64,000 bases of DNA. Source: Brevundimonas aurantiaca (GTDB lineage: Bacteria; Pseudomonadota; Alphaproteobacteria; Caulobacterales; Caulobacteraceae). Every line of letters starts with the position of its first letter. The first letter of the stretch is position 1. Under the pieces are notes generated by a model, which saw only the letters and a list, made by a program, of their open reading frames with translations, had not been told where the DNA came from and made no database searches. The DNA lies in NCBI RefSeq assembly GCF_014199955.1, contig NZ_JACHOQ010000004.1, positions 124,001 to 188,000 of the forward strand. The letters run 5' to 3'. Made by a program: the position numbers and the translations under genes. Of this stretch, positions 50,003 through 58,307 are shown in pieces.

Positions 50003-53000
50003 TCAGAAGATGAAGCGGGCGCCGACGAAATATTGGCGACCTGTGCTGCCGTAGCTGTTGACTAGCGGATCGGCCTGATAGGCCCAGCGCTCGTCCGGCT
50101 GGTCCGTCAGATTCAGGGCCTCTGCGGTGATCGTGACGTTGTCGGTCAGTTTGTAGGTGAAGGCGGCGTCCACATTCAGCGTCTCATTGGAGCCGATGAA
50201 GTCGTTGATCAGGGGCGAGTCGCACTGGCCCGGATCGCAGCCCCCCGACGCCAGCGGATAGGTGGTTTGGTAGGCGGCCCGATAGGCGGCCGAAACGCGG
50301 GCGCTCCAGCGCGGCACCTCATAGAAGACGGTCGCGTTGAAGGATTCCGGCGAGGCGCCCAGGAAGGGGGCCGTTCCGGTCAGGTTCCGCGCGGGATCGA
50401 GGATGTATTCCAGCTCGGATTCGATGTTGGTGTAGTTGGCCTGAACCCCGAAACCGTCGAACGGCGCCGGCAGGAAGGTGAAGTTCTGCTGATAGGCGAC
50501 CTCGAAGCCGGACAGGGTCCCGCCCGGCGCGTCATTGTATTGACGCAGGACGAACGGCAGATCGGCGTCGATATAGGCGCGGCGGCTGTCGGAGGCCAGG
50601 TCGGTCAGGTCGTCATAGGCGGCCCGAAGATTGGCGATCTGCTCGCTGCTGAAAACCTCGCTCAGCCTGCCCTCACGCAGCACGACCTGCGGGAAGCTTT
50701 CGATTTCCTTGTGGAAATAGGCCACGGACAACAAGGCGTCCTTGGCGAAATACCATTCGACATTGAAGTCGAGGTTGGTGGCTCGGAACGGTTTCAGCTT
50801 GGTGTTGCCCAGGCTGATCTGGGCGTTTGAGCCGTCGAACTCGGCCGCCGCCCCAGCGACGCCCACAGGCACCGTGAAGGAGGTGACGCCGGGCTGCAAG
50901 GCCATCATCTGCGGGCGCGCCATCACCTTGGCCGCCGCGAAGCGCAGGATCAGGCTGTCGCTGACCTCCCACGCCAGGTTCAGCGAGGGGAGGGTGTCGT
51001 TATAGTCGTTGTCGTTGCTGATGGGGCGGCCGCTGGGCGAACGTCCGCGTGAGTCGACGCTGGTCTCGGCTCTCCGCAGACCGGCGTTGCCGCGCAGGGT
51101 CCCGGCGAACAGAGGCAGGTTGAAATCCATCTGGCCGTAGTAGGACAGGCTCTCTTCATCGACCCAGAAGGTGTTGACCCCGCCGTTGCGAAGGTCCGAC
51201 AGACGCCAGTCGCCCCATTCGTTGATGCAGTCGCAGTCGAAGCCGAAGCGGTTTTGGAAGGCTTGAAGATTGGGGGCGAAGAAGGACGTCGGCATGCCGT
51301 CAGGCACGTTCAGACCGTCTCCCCAGCTGACCGTCTGGCCCATGTCAGCCACTGTCGTGGCCTGAGCCAGGCCGCTGCGGACCCCCTCCAGCAGGCTGGG
51401 GTTCATGGTGTCGCTGACCAGCCGCTCGAACCGCGTATAGTAGAAGTCGAACTTGCGCTTGCCGATGCCGAAACGCAGGGTGACGTAGTCGTTGTAATCC
51501 CAACGGAAGTCGGCCTTGGCCGTCTGATAGCCGTTTTCGGTGACGGTGCGGAAGGCGCGCAGGGCGGAATAGCCCTTCACGAAGTCCCAGTTGTTGGGAT
51601 CGGCGACGTCGAAGCCGAAGTCGATGAAGGGCATGTCGCCGCCCGCGCGGTCGTCATAGACGAAGTAGTCGTTTCCTGCGACGCCCTGGCCGGAGTCCAG
51701 CCGGATGAAGTCAGCGAGCAGACCCATGTTTTCATTGGTCGATTCGGAATCGCCGACCAACAGGGACATGCTGAAGCGATCGCTGAAGTCATGCTCGATA
51801 TTGATCGAGTTCTGGCGGAACTTGGTCGTATAGGAGCCCTGATCGACCGCCGAGCGCATGTCGACGTTGCCGAGCACCAGATAGTTGGCGTTGGCGCCGG
51901 TCTCGCTGAGGCCGGCGTCGATCAGGCGCACCGAGGGGCGGCCGATGAAGGCGCCGCGCATGGCCAGATACTGCGGATGCGCCACATAGCCGACCGAGCC
52001 GGGCTGGTTATAGTAGTCGTAGACGTCGAGGTTGTTTGGATTGAAGCTGCCGACGCCAGCCGCCAGAGTCTGGTTCGTGGCGCCCGGCGCCGTGGTGAAG
52101 ATCGGCGTATTGCCATAGAGGGACTGCCCGCAGTCGATGGCGTCGCGAAACTCGGTCGCAGCCTGGGCGGTGCAGTTGGCGTAGACGCTGCGGCGGTTAT
52201 TGTAGCTGTTGTTGGAGTTGCTGGCGGTCGTCGCGGTCTGATAGCTGAAGGCCGTAGCGGTGCGGTTGCCGTTCGTGTTGTTGCGGTTCAGGCCGACCGG
52301 ACCGATCTGATAGTTGGTCGAGGTCTGGGTCATCTCCGAATAGAGGTTGTCGAAGCTGATCGTTGTCCGCTCCGTCGGCCGCCATTGGCCGGACAGGGTG
52401 ACCCCCAGGCGATCCTGATCCACCTCGCGGTGATTCAGGGTGGCCAGGGCCGGGATGCGAACCAGAGAGCCGCGGTTCCCCGTTCCGTTGATCAGGGCAT
52501 AGGCGGCCGGGTTCGAGCCGATCAGATAGTTGCGCGCCTCGGGATTGGTGACGCGCGGCAGGGCCGAGTTGGGCGTGCCAATCGGCAGGGCGAAGCCTTG
52601 AGGGTCCCCTGCGGCGTTGGCGCCGGCGTTATTGAACGTCGCGCCGCGATAGGCGTAGTCCATCGAGCCCACCTGACGGGCGTAGCTGTCGATGACCTGT
52701 TTACGCTCATTGTAGGCGACCGAGCCCAAGAGGCCGAACTCGCCGATCTTGCTGGTCCAGCGGTCAGACGCCAACAGGGCCACGCGCGGGCTGTGGTTGC
52801 CGCCGTTCTCGTAATAGGCGTCCTGAAGCGTCAGGGCGAGACGGCGTTCGGTGAAGTCGAACGGGCGGCCCGAGATCAGATCGACGGTCGCGCCCAGGGA
52901 GCCTTCGTCCGTCTGGGCGTCTGCGGACTTCTGGACCTTCAGGGAGTTGAACAGCTCGGAGGCGAAGGTGTTGAACTGGAAGCCGCGGTCGCGCCGCAGG

Positions 53001-53416
53001 GCCCCGTCGGCGCTGCTGGCGCCGGAGGTGGACAGGGTTTCCAGCCCGTTCAGCCGAACCCGGGTGAAGTCGCCGCCAAGGCCGCGGACCGAGATCGAAT
53101 TGCCCTCGCCGTTTTCGCGGTCGATCGAGACGCCGGGAATCCGCTGAAGCGACTCCGCCAGGTTGGCGTCGGGGAAGTCGGCGATGTCTTCGGCGTTGAT
53201 GACGTCGACGATGGTGTTCGACCGACGCTTTTCGCTCAGGGCGCTGGCGAGAGAGGCGCGGATTCCGGTGACGACGATCTCATCGACGGTCGTGGCCTCC
53301 TGATCATCGGCCTGTTGAGCCTGGGCCCAAGTGGGCGCCGCCAGCAGCAGGGCGCCGATCAGAAGCGCCGCCGGGGACGCCGCCGCGCGCAGTTGTCCTG
53401 TGGTTTGGTTGTGCAT
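50003..53416 (-). CDS. large Caulobacter-type TonB-dependent receptor (oligosaccharide uptake)
   Basis: The protein is 1137 residues from the ATG at 53416, preceded by GGAGGGA. It has a signal peptide (AALLIGALLLAAPTWAQAQ) and TonB box VDEIVVTGIRASLASALSEKR, the TIGR01782-type pattern seen in receptors for plant oligosaccharides. The plug (FPDANLAESLQRIPGVSIDRENGEGN) and a barrel ending in FVGARFIF follow. An operator-like TGTCACCGGTGTCA lies 122 bases upstream, nearly identical to one before the GH43 gene. Flanking pectate lyase and GH43 genes support import of pectin- or arabinan-derived sugars, which is inference. Confidence 0.95.
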   Translation of the reverse strand: MHNQTTGQLRAAASPAALLIGALLLAAPTWAQAQQADDQEATTVDEIVVTGIRASLASALSEKRRSNTIVDVINAEDIADFPDANLAESLQRIPGVSIDRENGEGNSISVRGLGGDFTRVRLNGLETLSTSGASSADGALRRDRGFQFNTFASELFNSLKVQKSADAQTDEGSLGATVDLISGRPFDFTERRLALTLQDAYYENGGNHSPRVALLASDRWTSKIGEFGLLGSVAYNERKQVIDSYARQVGSMDYAYRGATFNNAGANAAGDPQGFALPIGTPNSALPRVTNPEARNYLIGSNPAAYALINGTGNRGSLVRIPALATLNHREVDQDRLGVTLSGQWRPTERTTISFDNLYSEMTQTSTNYQIGPVGLNRNNTNGNRTATAFSYQTATTASNSNNSYNNRRSVYANCTAQAATEFRDAIDCGQSLYGNTPIFTTAPGATNQTLAAGVGSFNPNNLDVYDYYNQPGSVGYVAHPQYLAMRGAFIGRPSVRLIDAGLSETGANANYLVLGNVDMRSAVDQGSYTTKFRQNSINIEHDFSDRFSMSLLVGDSESTNENMGLLADFIRLDSGQGVAGNDYFVYDDRAGGDMPFIDFGFDVADPNNWDFVKGYSALRAFRTVTENGYQTAKADFRWDYNDYVTLRFGIGKRKFDFYYTRFERLVSDTMNPSLLEGVRSGLAQATTVADMGQTVSWGDGLNVPDGMPTSFFAPNLQAFQNRFGFDCDCINEWGDWRLSDLRNGGVNTFWVDEESLSYYGQMDFNLPLFAGTLRGNAGLRRAETSVDSRGRSPSGRPISNDNDYNDTLPSLNLAWEVSDSLILRFAAAKVMARPQMMALQPGVTSFTVPVGVAGAAAEFDGSNAQISLGNTKLKPFRATNLDFNVEWYFAKDALLSVAYFHKEIESFPQVVLREGRLSEVFSSEQIANLRAAYDDLTDLASDSRRAYIDADLPFVLRQYNDAPGGTLSGFEVAYQQNFTFLPAPFDGFGVQANYTNIESELEYILDPARNLTGTAPFLGASPESFNATVFYEVPRWSARVSAAYRAAYQTTYPLASGGCDPGQCDSPLINDFIGSNETLNVDAAFTYKLTDNVTITAEALNLTDQPDERWAYQADPLVNSYGSTGRQYFVGARFIF

Positions 53417-53537
53417 CCGTTCCCTCCGTTGCTGTCGCGCTCCAGCCTCTGGCGGGCCGGATGCCGACATCCTCTGTCCCCCTCTTGATGAGGGGATCGT
53501 CTTGAATTCGTCCGCCCCGCCGTGCGAGGCATGACAA

Positions 53538-53551
53538 TGTCACCGGTGTCA
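53538..53551. promoter_or_regulatory. operator candidate A: TGTCACCGGTGTCA
   Basis: This 14-base site has a perfectly palindromic frame TG-NN-ACCGGT-NN-CA and a central CG, the style of LacI-family operators. It lies 122 bases upstream of the large TonB receptor start and differs at one base from the site at 55330-55343. Confidence 0.6.
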
Positions 53552-53654
53552 TATGGTGAAAATGTGGCGAACGCCAGGGCAAAAATCAGCGTTTGATTGG
53601 AAGGGGCCGGGAAAGAACGAGGCGATCCCCGCCCATCGACGCTGCCCGGGCGGC

Positions 53655-55286
53655 TTAGGCGCCGAGCGCGCGGAAGCGGAAATTCCTGAACCGCGCCTCA
53701 CCTTCTCCGGCGGCGTAGAGGCCCGGACGCAACATCATGAAGCCGCCCCTAACATTTTGATTATAGCCGGAAACTTCCATGCCTCGATCGAACCGTCGCC
53801 AGGTCACGCCGTCGCCGGAGGTGTCGAAATAGAGGTTCTGATAGGCGTTGGTCAGGCGGATGAACATGCGCCGTCCGTGGGGATTGGCCGGGCGGCCGCG
53901 TTCGATTCCGTATTGGTGGGTGACATAGCGCTGAGCGTCGAACCCCAGACCGGCGTAAAGGGCGCGATCGTAGAACAGAATCAGCCCCGCCACCGCGCCG
54001 GGGTCGATCTCGATTTCGCATTCAATTTCATAAGCTTGCTCGCCTTGGACGAAGGTCAGGGGCGAGCAGTCCGCCGGCGCCCTGCCTTTAGCGCGCATAT
54101 GAAGCACGCCGCTGTCTCGCCGCAGACGGTCCTTTTCGTTCGGCTGCGGATCATAGAAGCTCCATTGAAGGCCGAACTTGTCGGTTGAGAAATCGTCCGA
54201 CAGGGCCATGCCGTGGGGTACGGCCTGCCCGCCGCGCGGCTTGGCGATCGGCTGCGACAGATCGCCGCCCCTGGCGCGGAACCAGCCGTCGTCGGTCCAT
54301 TCGATCGGATCCAGCAGGGTCTGGCGGCCCAGGCTCCAATAGGCGTTCTCATAGCCGTGGTAGACCATCCACCAGTCGCCGGCCGAACCTTCGACCAGGG
54401 TGGCGTGACCGCGCGACCACCATTTTTCAGCGCCGGAACGGGTGCGGACGATCGGATTGTGCGGGCAGTCCTCCCACGGGCCATGGATGGACCGGGAACG
54501 GGCGGCGATGACCATATGCCCCGTCGGCGGCCCCGCCGTGCCGCCGATGGCGGTGATCATGTAAAAATAGTCGCCGCGCTTCAGAAGTTTGGGGCCTTCC
54601 TGGGCGAAGCCTTCGACGATCCAGTCCTCGGGATAGCGCCAGGCGTCATAGACACCCTCCTCCACCGGACCATCGACCGCCAGGCCGTCGTCGGTCAGCC
54701 GGACCCGGTCGCCGCCGTTCAGGAACAGATAGCGTTTGCCGTCCTCGCCGACGATATGGCCGGGGTCGATATGGGCGGGCAGCTTCAGGTCGAACGGTGC
54801 GCTCCAGGGCCCTTCGATCCGATCGGCCCAGATGACGTAGTTCGACCGGTACTCCGGGAAGCGGGCGGGGATGTAGCAGTAGAATCGCCCCTCTTGTTTG
54901 ATCAGTTCGGGCGCCCAGACCGAGCCGATATTGGTGGTGAGGGCCGCAGTGACGGGTCGCCAGTTCACCAGGTCGCGCGAATGCCAGATATGGATGCCCG
55001 GCACGGATTCGAACGACGAAAAGGTCATGTAATAGTCGTCGCCGTCCTTCAGGATCGACGGGTCCGGGTGGTCGCCGGACAGGATCGGGTTCAGGAACGT
55101 CCCGTCGCCCAGATCCGCCATCCGCTGGTTTTCGATCCCGCGACGCCATTTCATGTTCGCCCATTCGCGGCCGAGCGGCGCGGCCTCTTCCAGCGTCTGT
55201 GCCAGAACGCTCCGGACCGGCAGGGCGGAGGCGGCGACACCGCCCAGAAGGCCGGTCAGTGCGGCGCGGCGGTCGATGAACCTCAT
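53655..55286 (-). CDS. glycoside hydrolase family 43 (arabinosidase/xylosidase type)
   Basis: The protein is 543 residues from the ATG at 55286 (MRFIDRRAALTGLLGG), a Tat-like or Sec signal. The five-bladed propeller domain (about 65-340) starts LNPILSGDHPDPSILKDGDDYYM with the catalytic base Asp, has WAPELIKQEGRFYCY and EGPKLLKRGDYFYMI with the probable acid Glu. A C-terminal beta-sandwich of DUF1349/laminin-like type (about 360-540) follows. The enzyme removes arabinofuranose or xylose from side chains; which one is unknown. Operator candidate B stands 44 bases upstream. Part of the sugar-use locus with the TonB receptor. Confidence 0.92.
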   Translation of the reverse strand: MRFIDRRAALTGLLGGVAASALPVRSVLAQTLEEAAPLGREWANMKWRRGIENQRMADLGDGTFLNPILSGDHPDPSILKDGDDYYMTFSSFESVPGIHIWHSRDLVNWRPVTAALTTNIGSVWAPELIKQEGRFYCYIPARFPEYRSNYVIWADRIEGPWSAPFDLKLPAHIDPGHIVGEDGKRYLFLNGGDRVRLTDDGLAVDGPVEEGVYDAWRYPEDWIVEGFAQEGPKLLKRGDYFYMITAIGGTAGPPTGHMVIAARSRSIHGPWEDCPHNPIVRTRSGAEKWWSRGHATLVEGSAGDWWMVYHGYENAYWSLGRQTLLDPIEWTDDGWFRARGGDLSQPIAKPRGGQAVPHGMALSDDFSTDKFGLQWSFYDPQPNEKDRLRRDSGVLHMRAKGRAPADCSPLTFVQGEQAYEIECEIEIDPGAVAGLILFYDRALYAGLGFDAQRYVTHQYGIERGRPANPHGRRMFIRLTNAYQNLYFDTSGDGVTWRRFDRGMEVSGYNQNVRGGFMMLRPGLYAAGEGEARFRNFRFRALGA

Positions 55287-55329
55287 GGGCGTTTCCCTCA
55301 TCCCTGTTTTGCGGCCAGCTTGTCAGGTT

Positions 55330-55343
55330 TGTTACCGGTGTCA
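55330..55343. promoter_or_regulatory. operator candidate B: TGTTACCGGTGTCA
   Basis: It matches candidate A (53538-53551) at 13 of 14 bases and lies 44 bases upstream of the GH43 start, on the same side relative to transcription. The repeat of site, spacing style and neighbouring function argues for a shared LacI-type regulator. Confidence 0.6.
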
Positions 55344-55379
55344 ATTTGCGACCGGAGCCCGACACCCTGACACGATGCA

Positions 55380-55404
55380 GGAACCGGGGAGGCAGGGTTC
55401 GGTT
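55380..55404 (+). promoter_or_regulatory. candidate EcfG-type promoter for the 91-aa gene
   Basis: GGAAC (55380-55384), 16 bases, GGTT (55401-55404) has one mismatch to the EcfG consensus. It lies 33 bases before the ATG at 55437. Confidence 0.4.
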
Positions 55405-55436
55405 ACCTCCTGGTCCCCATTGGATGGAGGTTCGAC

Positions 55437-55712
55437 ATGAACAAGGAACAAGAGGCCGAGGCGGCCCTGCCGCCGGGCGTGGCGCGCGGGCGGTCACTGA
55501 ACACCCCGTCCGAGGCGCTGCAGGAACGGGCCGGCGGCGTCGGTCCGGGCGGCCAGATCGGCCCTGATCCCAATACGCTGGCGGTTCAGAAGACGCCGCA
55601 CGACCAGCGCCCCGAAGGCGACCTGCCCCAGGGGCCGATCAGCGGCGATCCCAGCACGCCCGTCCCGACCACCGCCAAGGACGAGGCTGTAGATGATCTG
55701 AACGAGGGCTGA
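55437..55712 (+). CDS. small disordered hydrophilic protein (91 aa)
   Basis: The ATG at 55437 follows GGAGG by 6 bases. The product (MNKEQEAEAALPPGVARGRS...) is rich in Pro, Gly, Glu, Asp and Gln with no hydrophobic core, signal or cysteine, so it is probably intrinsically disordered. A near-consensus EcfG element sits upstream, and the composition recalls stress-induced hydrophilic proteins. It converges on the 47-residue membrane gene. Family not recognised; the coding call rests on ribosome site, promoter and frame. Confidence 0.65.
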   Translation: MNKEQEAEAALPPGVARGRSLNTPSEALQERAGGVGPGGQIGPDPNTLAVQKTPHDQRPEGDLPQGPISGDPSTPVPTTAKDEAVDDLNEG

Positions 55713-55722
55713 GCACGCCCGC

Positions 55723-55866
55723 CTAGATCGGCGGCTGGGTTCGCAGGAAGGCGGTGGCGCCGACGCCGAAGTAGAGCAGGCCGAAGATCAGGGCCAAGAC
55801 GAGGAGCAGGATGGCGACGCCGCGCTTGCTCTTCAGGATCGGGGGTTTGGGGGCGCGTCTGGGCAT
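55723..55866 (-). CDS. small single-pass membrane protein (47 aa)
   Basis: The minus-strand frame from 55866 begins MPRRAPKPPILKSKRGVAIL with a strongly basic, Pro-rich cytoplasmic end. One helix follows (VAILLLVLALIFGLLYFGVGATAFL) and a short polar tail (RTQPPI). The positive-inside charge pattern is convincing. It lies 51 bases after the epimerase gene and may be the last gene of the ugd-epimerase transcript. The ribosome site is modest (GAAGG about 13 bases upstream). Function unknown. Confidence 0.6.
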   Translation of the reverse strand: MPRRAPKPPILKSKRGVAILLLVLALIFGLLYFGVGATAFLRTQPPI

Positions 55867-55917
55867 GGGTTGAAAACCGCCTTCAGCGCCGTCCGTTCCG
55901 GCCTCAGCCCTCGATCT

Positions 55918-56895
55918 TCAGCCGTTTTCATACCCGCGCCACCAGGCGGCGAACTTCTCAAGCCCCTCTTTCAGAGGCACCCTTGGCCGATAGCCGATCA
56001 GGGCGTTCAGCTTGGAGATGTCCGCATAGGTGGCGGTGACATCGCCCGGCTGCATGGGCCGCATGATCTTTCTGGCCTCCGCGCCGATCGCCTCTTCCAG
56101 GGTCGAGATCATCTCCATCAGGCCCACCGGCTGGCTGTCGCCGATATTGTACACCTCATGACCGCCCGGCGCGGGCGGATGATCCAAGACCCCGACGATC
56201 CCGTCCACGATGTCGTCGATATAGGTGAAGTCGCGGGCCATGCGGCCCTCGCCATAGACTTCGATCGGTTCGCCGCGCGCGATCTTCCGCGTGAAGCTGA
56301 AATAGGCCATGTCCGGCCGGCCCCAGGGGCCATAGACTGTGAAGAAGCGCAGACCCGACTGGGGAAAGCCGTACAGTTTGGCGTAGCTCTGGCTCAGCAG
56401 TTCGCAGGATCGTTTGGTGGCGGCGTACAAGGAGACCGGCGTCACGGTCGGATCGTCCTCGCGAAAGCCCGAGCCTTCCAGCGGCCGATCGCCATAGACC
56501 GAGCTGGACGAGGCGTAGACCAGGTGCTGGACCTCGGCGTGACGGGCCGCCTCCAGGATCGACAGATGCCCCGCCAGATTCGAGCGCTCATAGGCGAAGG
56601 GGTTCTCCAGCGAGTAGCGAACCCCGGCCTGGGCGGCGAGATGGACGATCCGCTTGATCCCCTGATCCCGCACCAGGGCCAGCACCTGCTCATGTTCGGC
56701 GATGTCGGCCCGAACCAGGCGAAAGCCCTCGCGGGCCTGCAGCCGCGCCGCGCGGGCCTCTTTCAGCGCCGGGTCGTAATAGGTGTTGAAGTTGTCGATC
56801 CCCACAACCGTCTCGCCGCGCGCCAGCAATCGCTCGGCCGTGTGCATGCCGATGAAGCCGGCGGCGCCGGTGACGAGGATCGGCCCTTCGCTCAT
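55918..56895 (-). CDS. UDP-glucuronate 4-epimerase (LpsL/CapI type)
   Basis: This 325-residue extended SDR has NAD motif GAAGFIG (about 11-17), the family segment GIDNFNTYYDPALKEARAARL, SSSSVYG, and catalytic Tyr-x3-Lys in YAATKRSCE. FFTVYGPWGRPDMAYFSFTRKI is characteristic of UDP-GlcA 4-epimerases, giving UDP-galacturonate for polysaccharide or lipid A/core synthesis. It overlaps the upstream UDP-glucose dehydrogenase gene by 4 bases, so the two enzymes form a two-step pathway from UDP-glucose. Confidence 0.93.
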   Translation of the reverse strand: MSEGPILVTGAAGFIGMHTAERLLARGETVVGIDNFNTYYDPALKEARAARLQAREGFRLVRADIAEHEQVLALVRDQGIKRIVHLAAQAGVRYSLENPFAYERSNLAGHLSILEAARHAEVQHLVYASSSSVYGDRPLEGSGFREDDPTVTPVSLYAATKRSCELLSQSYAKLYGFPQSGLRFFTVYGPWGRPDMAYFSFTRKIARGEPIEVYGEGRMARDFTYIDDIVDGIVGVLDHPPAPGGHEVYNIGDSQPVGLMEMISTLEEAIGAEARKIMRPMQPGDVTATYADISKLNALIGYRPRVPLKEGLEKFAAWWRGYENG

Positions 56896-58214
56896 CCGCG
56901 GCCGATCCCGGAGTATTTGAACCCACGCCGCGCCATGTCGTCGGGACGATAGATGTTTCTCAGATCAATCAGCACCGGCTGTTTCATCAGCAGCTTGATC
57001 CGGTCCAGGTCCAGAGCGCGGAACCGGTCCCATTCGGTCACGATCACGGCGACGTCGCAGCCCTCGACGGCGTCATAGGCGTTGGCCTTCATCTTCACGT
57101 CCGGCAGCAGCTTGGCCGCCTCGTGCATGCCTTCGGGGTCGAAGGCCTGGACCTGGGCCCCGGCGGCGATCAGGGCCTGGGCGATGTCCAGACTGGGGGC
57201 GTCGCGCATGTCGTCGGTGTTGGGTTTGAAAGTCAGACCCAGCAGGGCCACCGTCTTGCCCGCCACGGCGGCGCCCAGGGTGGTTTCGACCCGCCCGGCC
57301 ATGGCCTTCTTGCGCGCGTCATTGACCTCGACCGTGGTCTCGATCAGCCGAACCGGTGATTCATATTGCTGGGCCGTGCGGACCAGGGCCAGGGTGTCCT
57401 TGGGGAAGCAGGAGCCGCCATAGCCGGGGCCGGCGTGCAGGAATTTCGACCCGATCCGCTTGTCCAGACCGATGCCGCGCGCGACCTGCTGCACGTCGGC
57501 GCCCACCGCCTCGCACAGGTCCGCCATCTCGTTGATGAAGGTGATCTTCATCGCCAGGAAGGCGTTGGCGGCGTATTTGATCAGTTCGGACGTGCGCCGG
57601 CCGACGAAAAGCAGCGGACTCTCGTTCAGGTTCAGCGGACGGTACAGTTCACTCATCACCGCCTTGGCGCGGGCGCCGGTCTCGCCCTCGATGTCGTTGA
57701 CGCCGATCACCACCCGGTCGGGGCGTTTGAAGTCGCCGATGGCGGCGCCCTCGCGCAGGAACTCCGGATTGGAGACCACGACGAAGTCCGCGTTCGGATT
57801 GGCCTTGCGGATCACCGCCTCGACCTCGTCGCCGGTGCCGACCGGGACGGTGGACTTGGTGACGATCACGGTGAAGCCGTCGATCAGGCCGGCGATTTCC
57901 TCAGCCGCCGCATAGACGTAGGACAGGTCCGCATGGCCGTCGCCGCGGCGGGTCGGGGTGCCCACGGCGATGAAGACCGCGTCGGCCCGGCGGATCGCCT
58001 CGGCCCCGTCCAGGGTGAAGAACAGCCGACCTTCCTTGACGTTGGCGGCCACCAGATCATCCAGCCCCGGCTCGAAGATCGGAATCTCACCGCGTTCCAG
58101 ACGCTCGATCTTGGAGGGATCCTTGTCGATACAGGTCACGACGTGGCCGAAATCGGCGAAACAGGCCCCAGACACCAGGCCCACATAGCCGGTGCCGATC
58201 ATCGCGACGCGCAT
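56892..58214 (-). CDS. ugd: UDP-glucose 6-dehydrogenase
   Basis: This 440-residue enzyme oxidises UDP-glucose to UDP-glucuronate with two NAD+. Motifs are the N-terminal GTGYVGLVSGACFADFGH nucleotide fold, the catalytic Cys in GPGYGGSCFPKDT (about 255-267), the invariant Lys in FLAMKITFINEMADL, and a C-terminal domain with LLGLTFKPNTDDMRDAPS. Length is standard for the RkpK/Ugd class. It is the first gene of the operon with the UDP-glucuronate epimerase. Confidence 0.96.
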   Translation of the reverse strand: MRVAMIGTGYVGLVSGACFADFGHVVTCIDKDPSKIERLERGEIPIFEPGLDDLVAANVKEGRLFFTLDGAEAIRRADAVFIAVGTPTRRGDGHADLSYVYAAAEEIAGLIDGFTVIVTKSTVPVGTGDEVEAVIRKANPNADFVVVSNPEFLREGAAIGDFKRPDRVVIGVNDIEGETGARAKAVMSELYRPLNLNESPLLFVGRRTSELIKYAANAFLAMKITFINEMADLCEAVGADVQQVARGIGLDKRIGSKFLHAGPGYGGSCFPKDTLALVRTAQQYESPVRLIETTVEVNDARKKAMAGRVETTLGAAVAGKTVALLGLTFKPNTDDMRDAPSLDIAQALIAAGAQVQAFDPEGMHEAAKLLPDVKMKANAYDAVEGCDVAVIVTEWDRFRALDLDRIKLLMKQPVLIDLRNIYRPDDMARRGFKYSGIGRG

Positions 58215-58307
58215 CCTAACATCCTCAAACGAACAGGAGAGACGGCCCTATATCATGTGATCCGGGCGCTGCTGGACTTATTAAGGCCTCGGCGAAAAGA
58301 CTGTCGC

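Noticed and set aside
51254..53488. 744-codon plus-strand frame over the large TonB receptor
   Set aside because: Shadow of the receptor; Val/Gly/Arg-rich with no start signal or motif.
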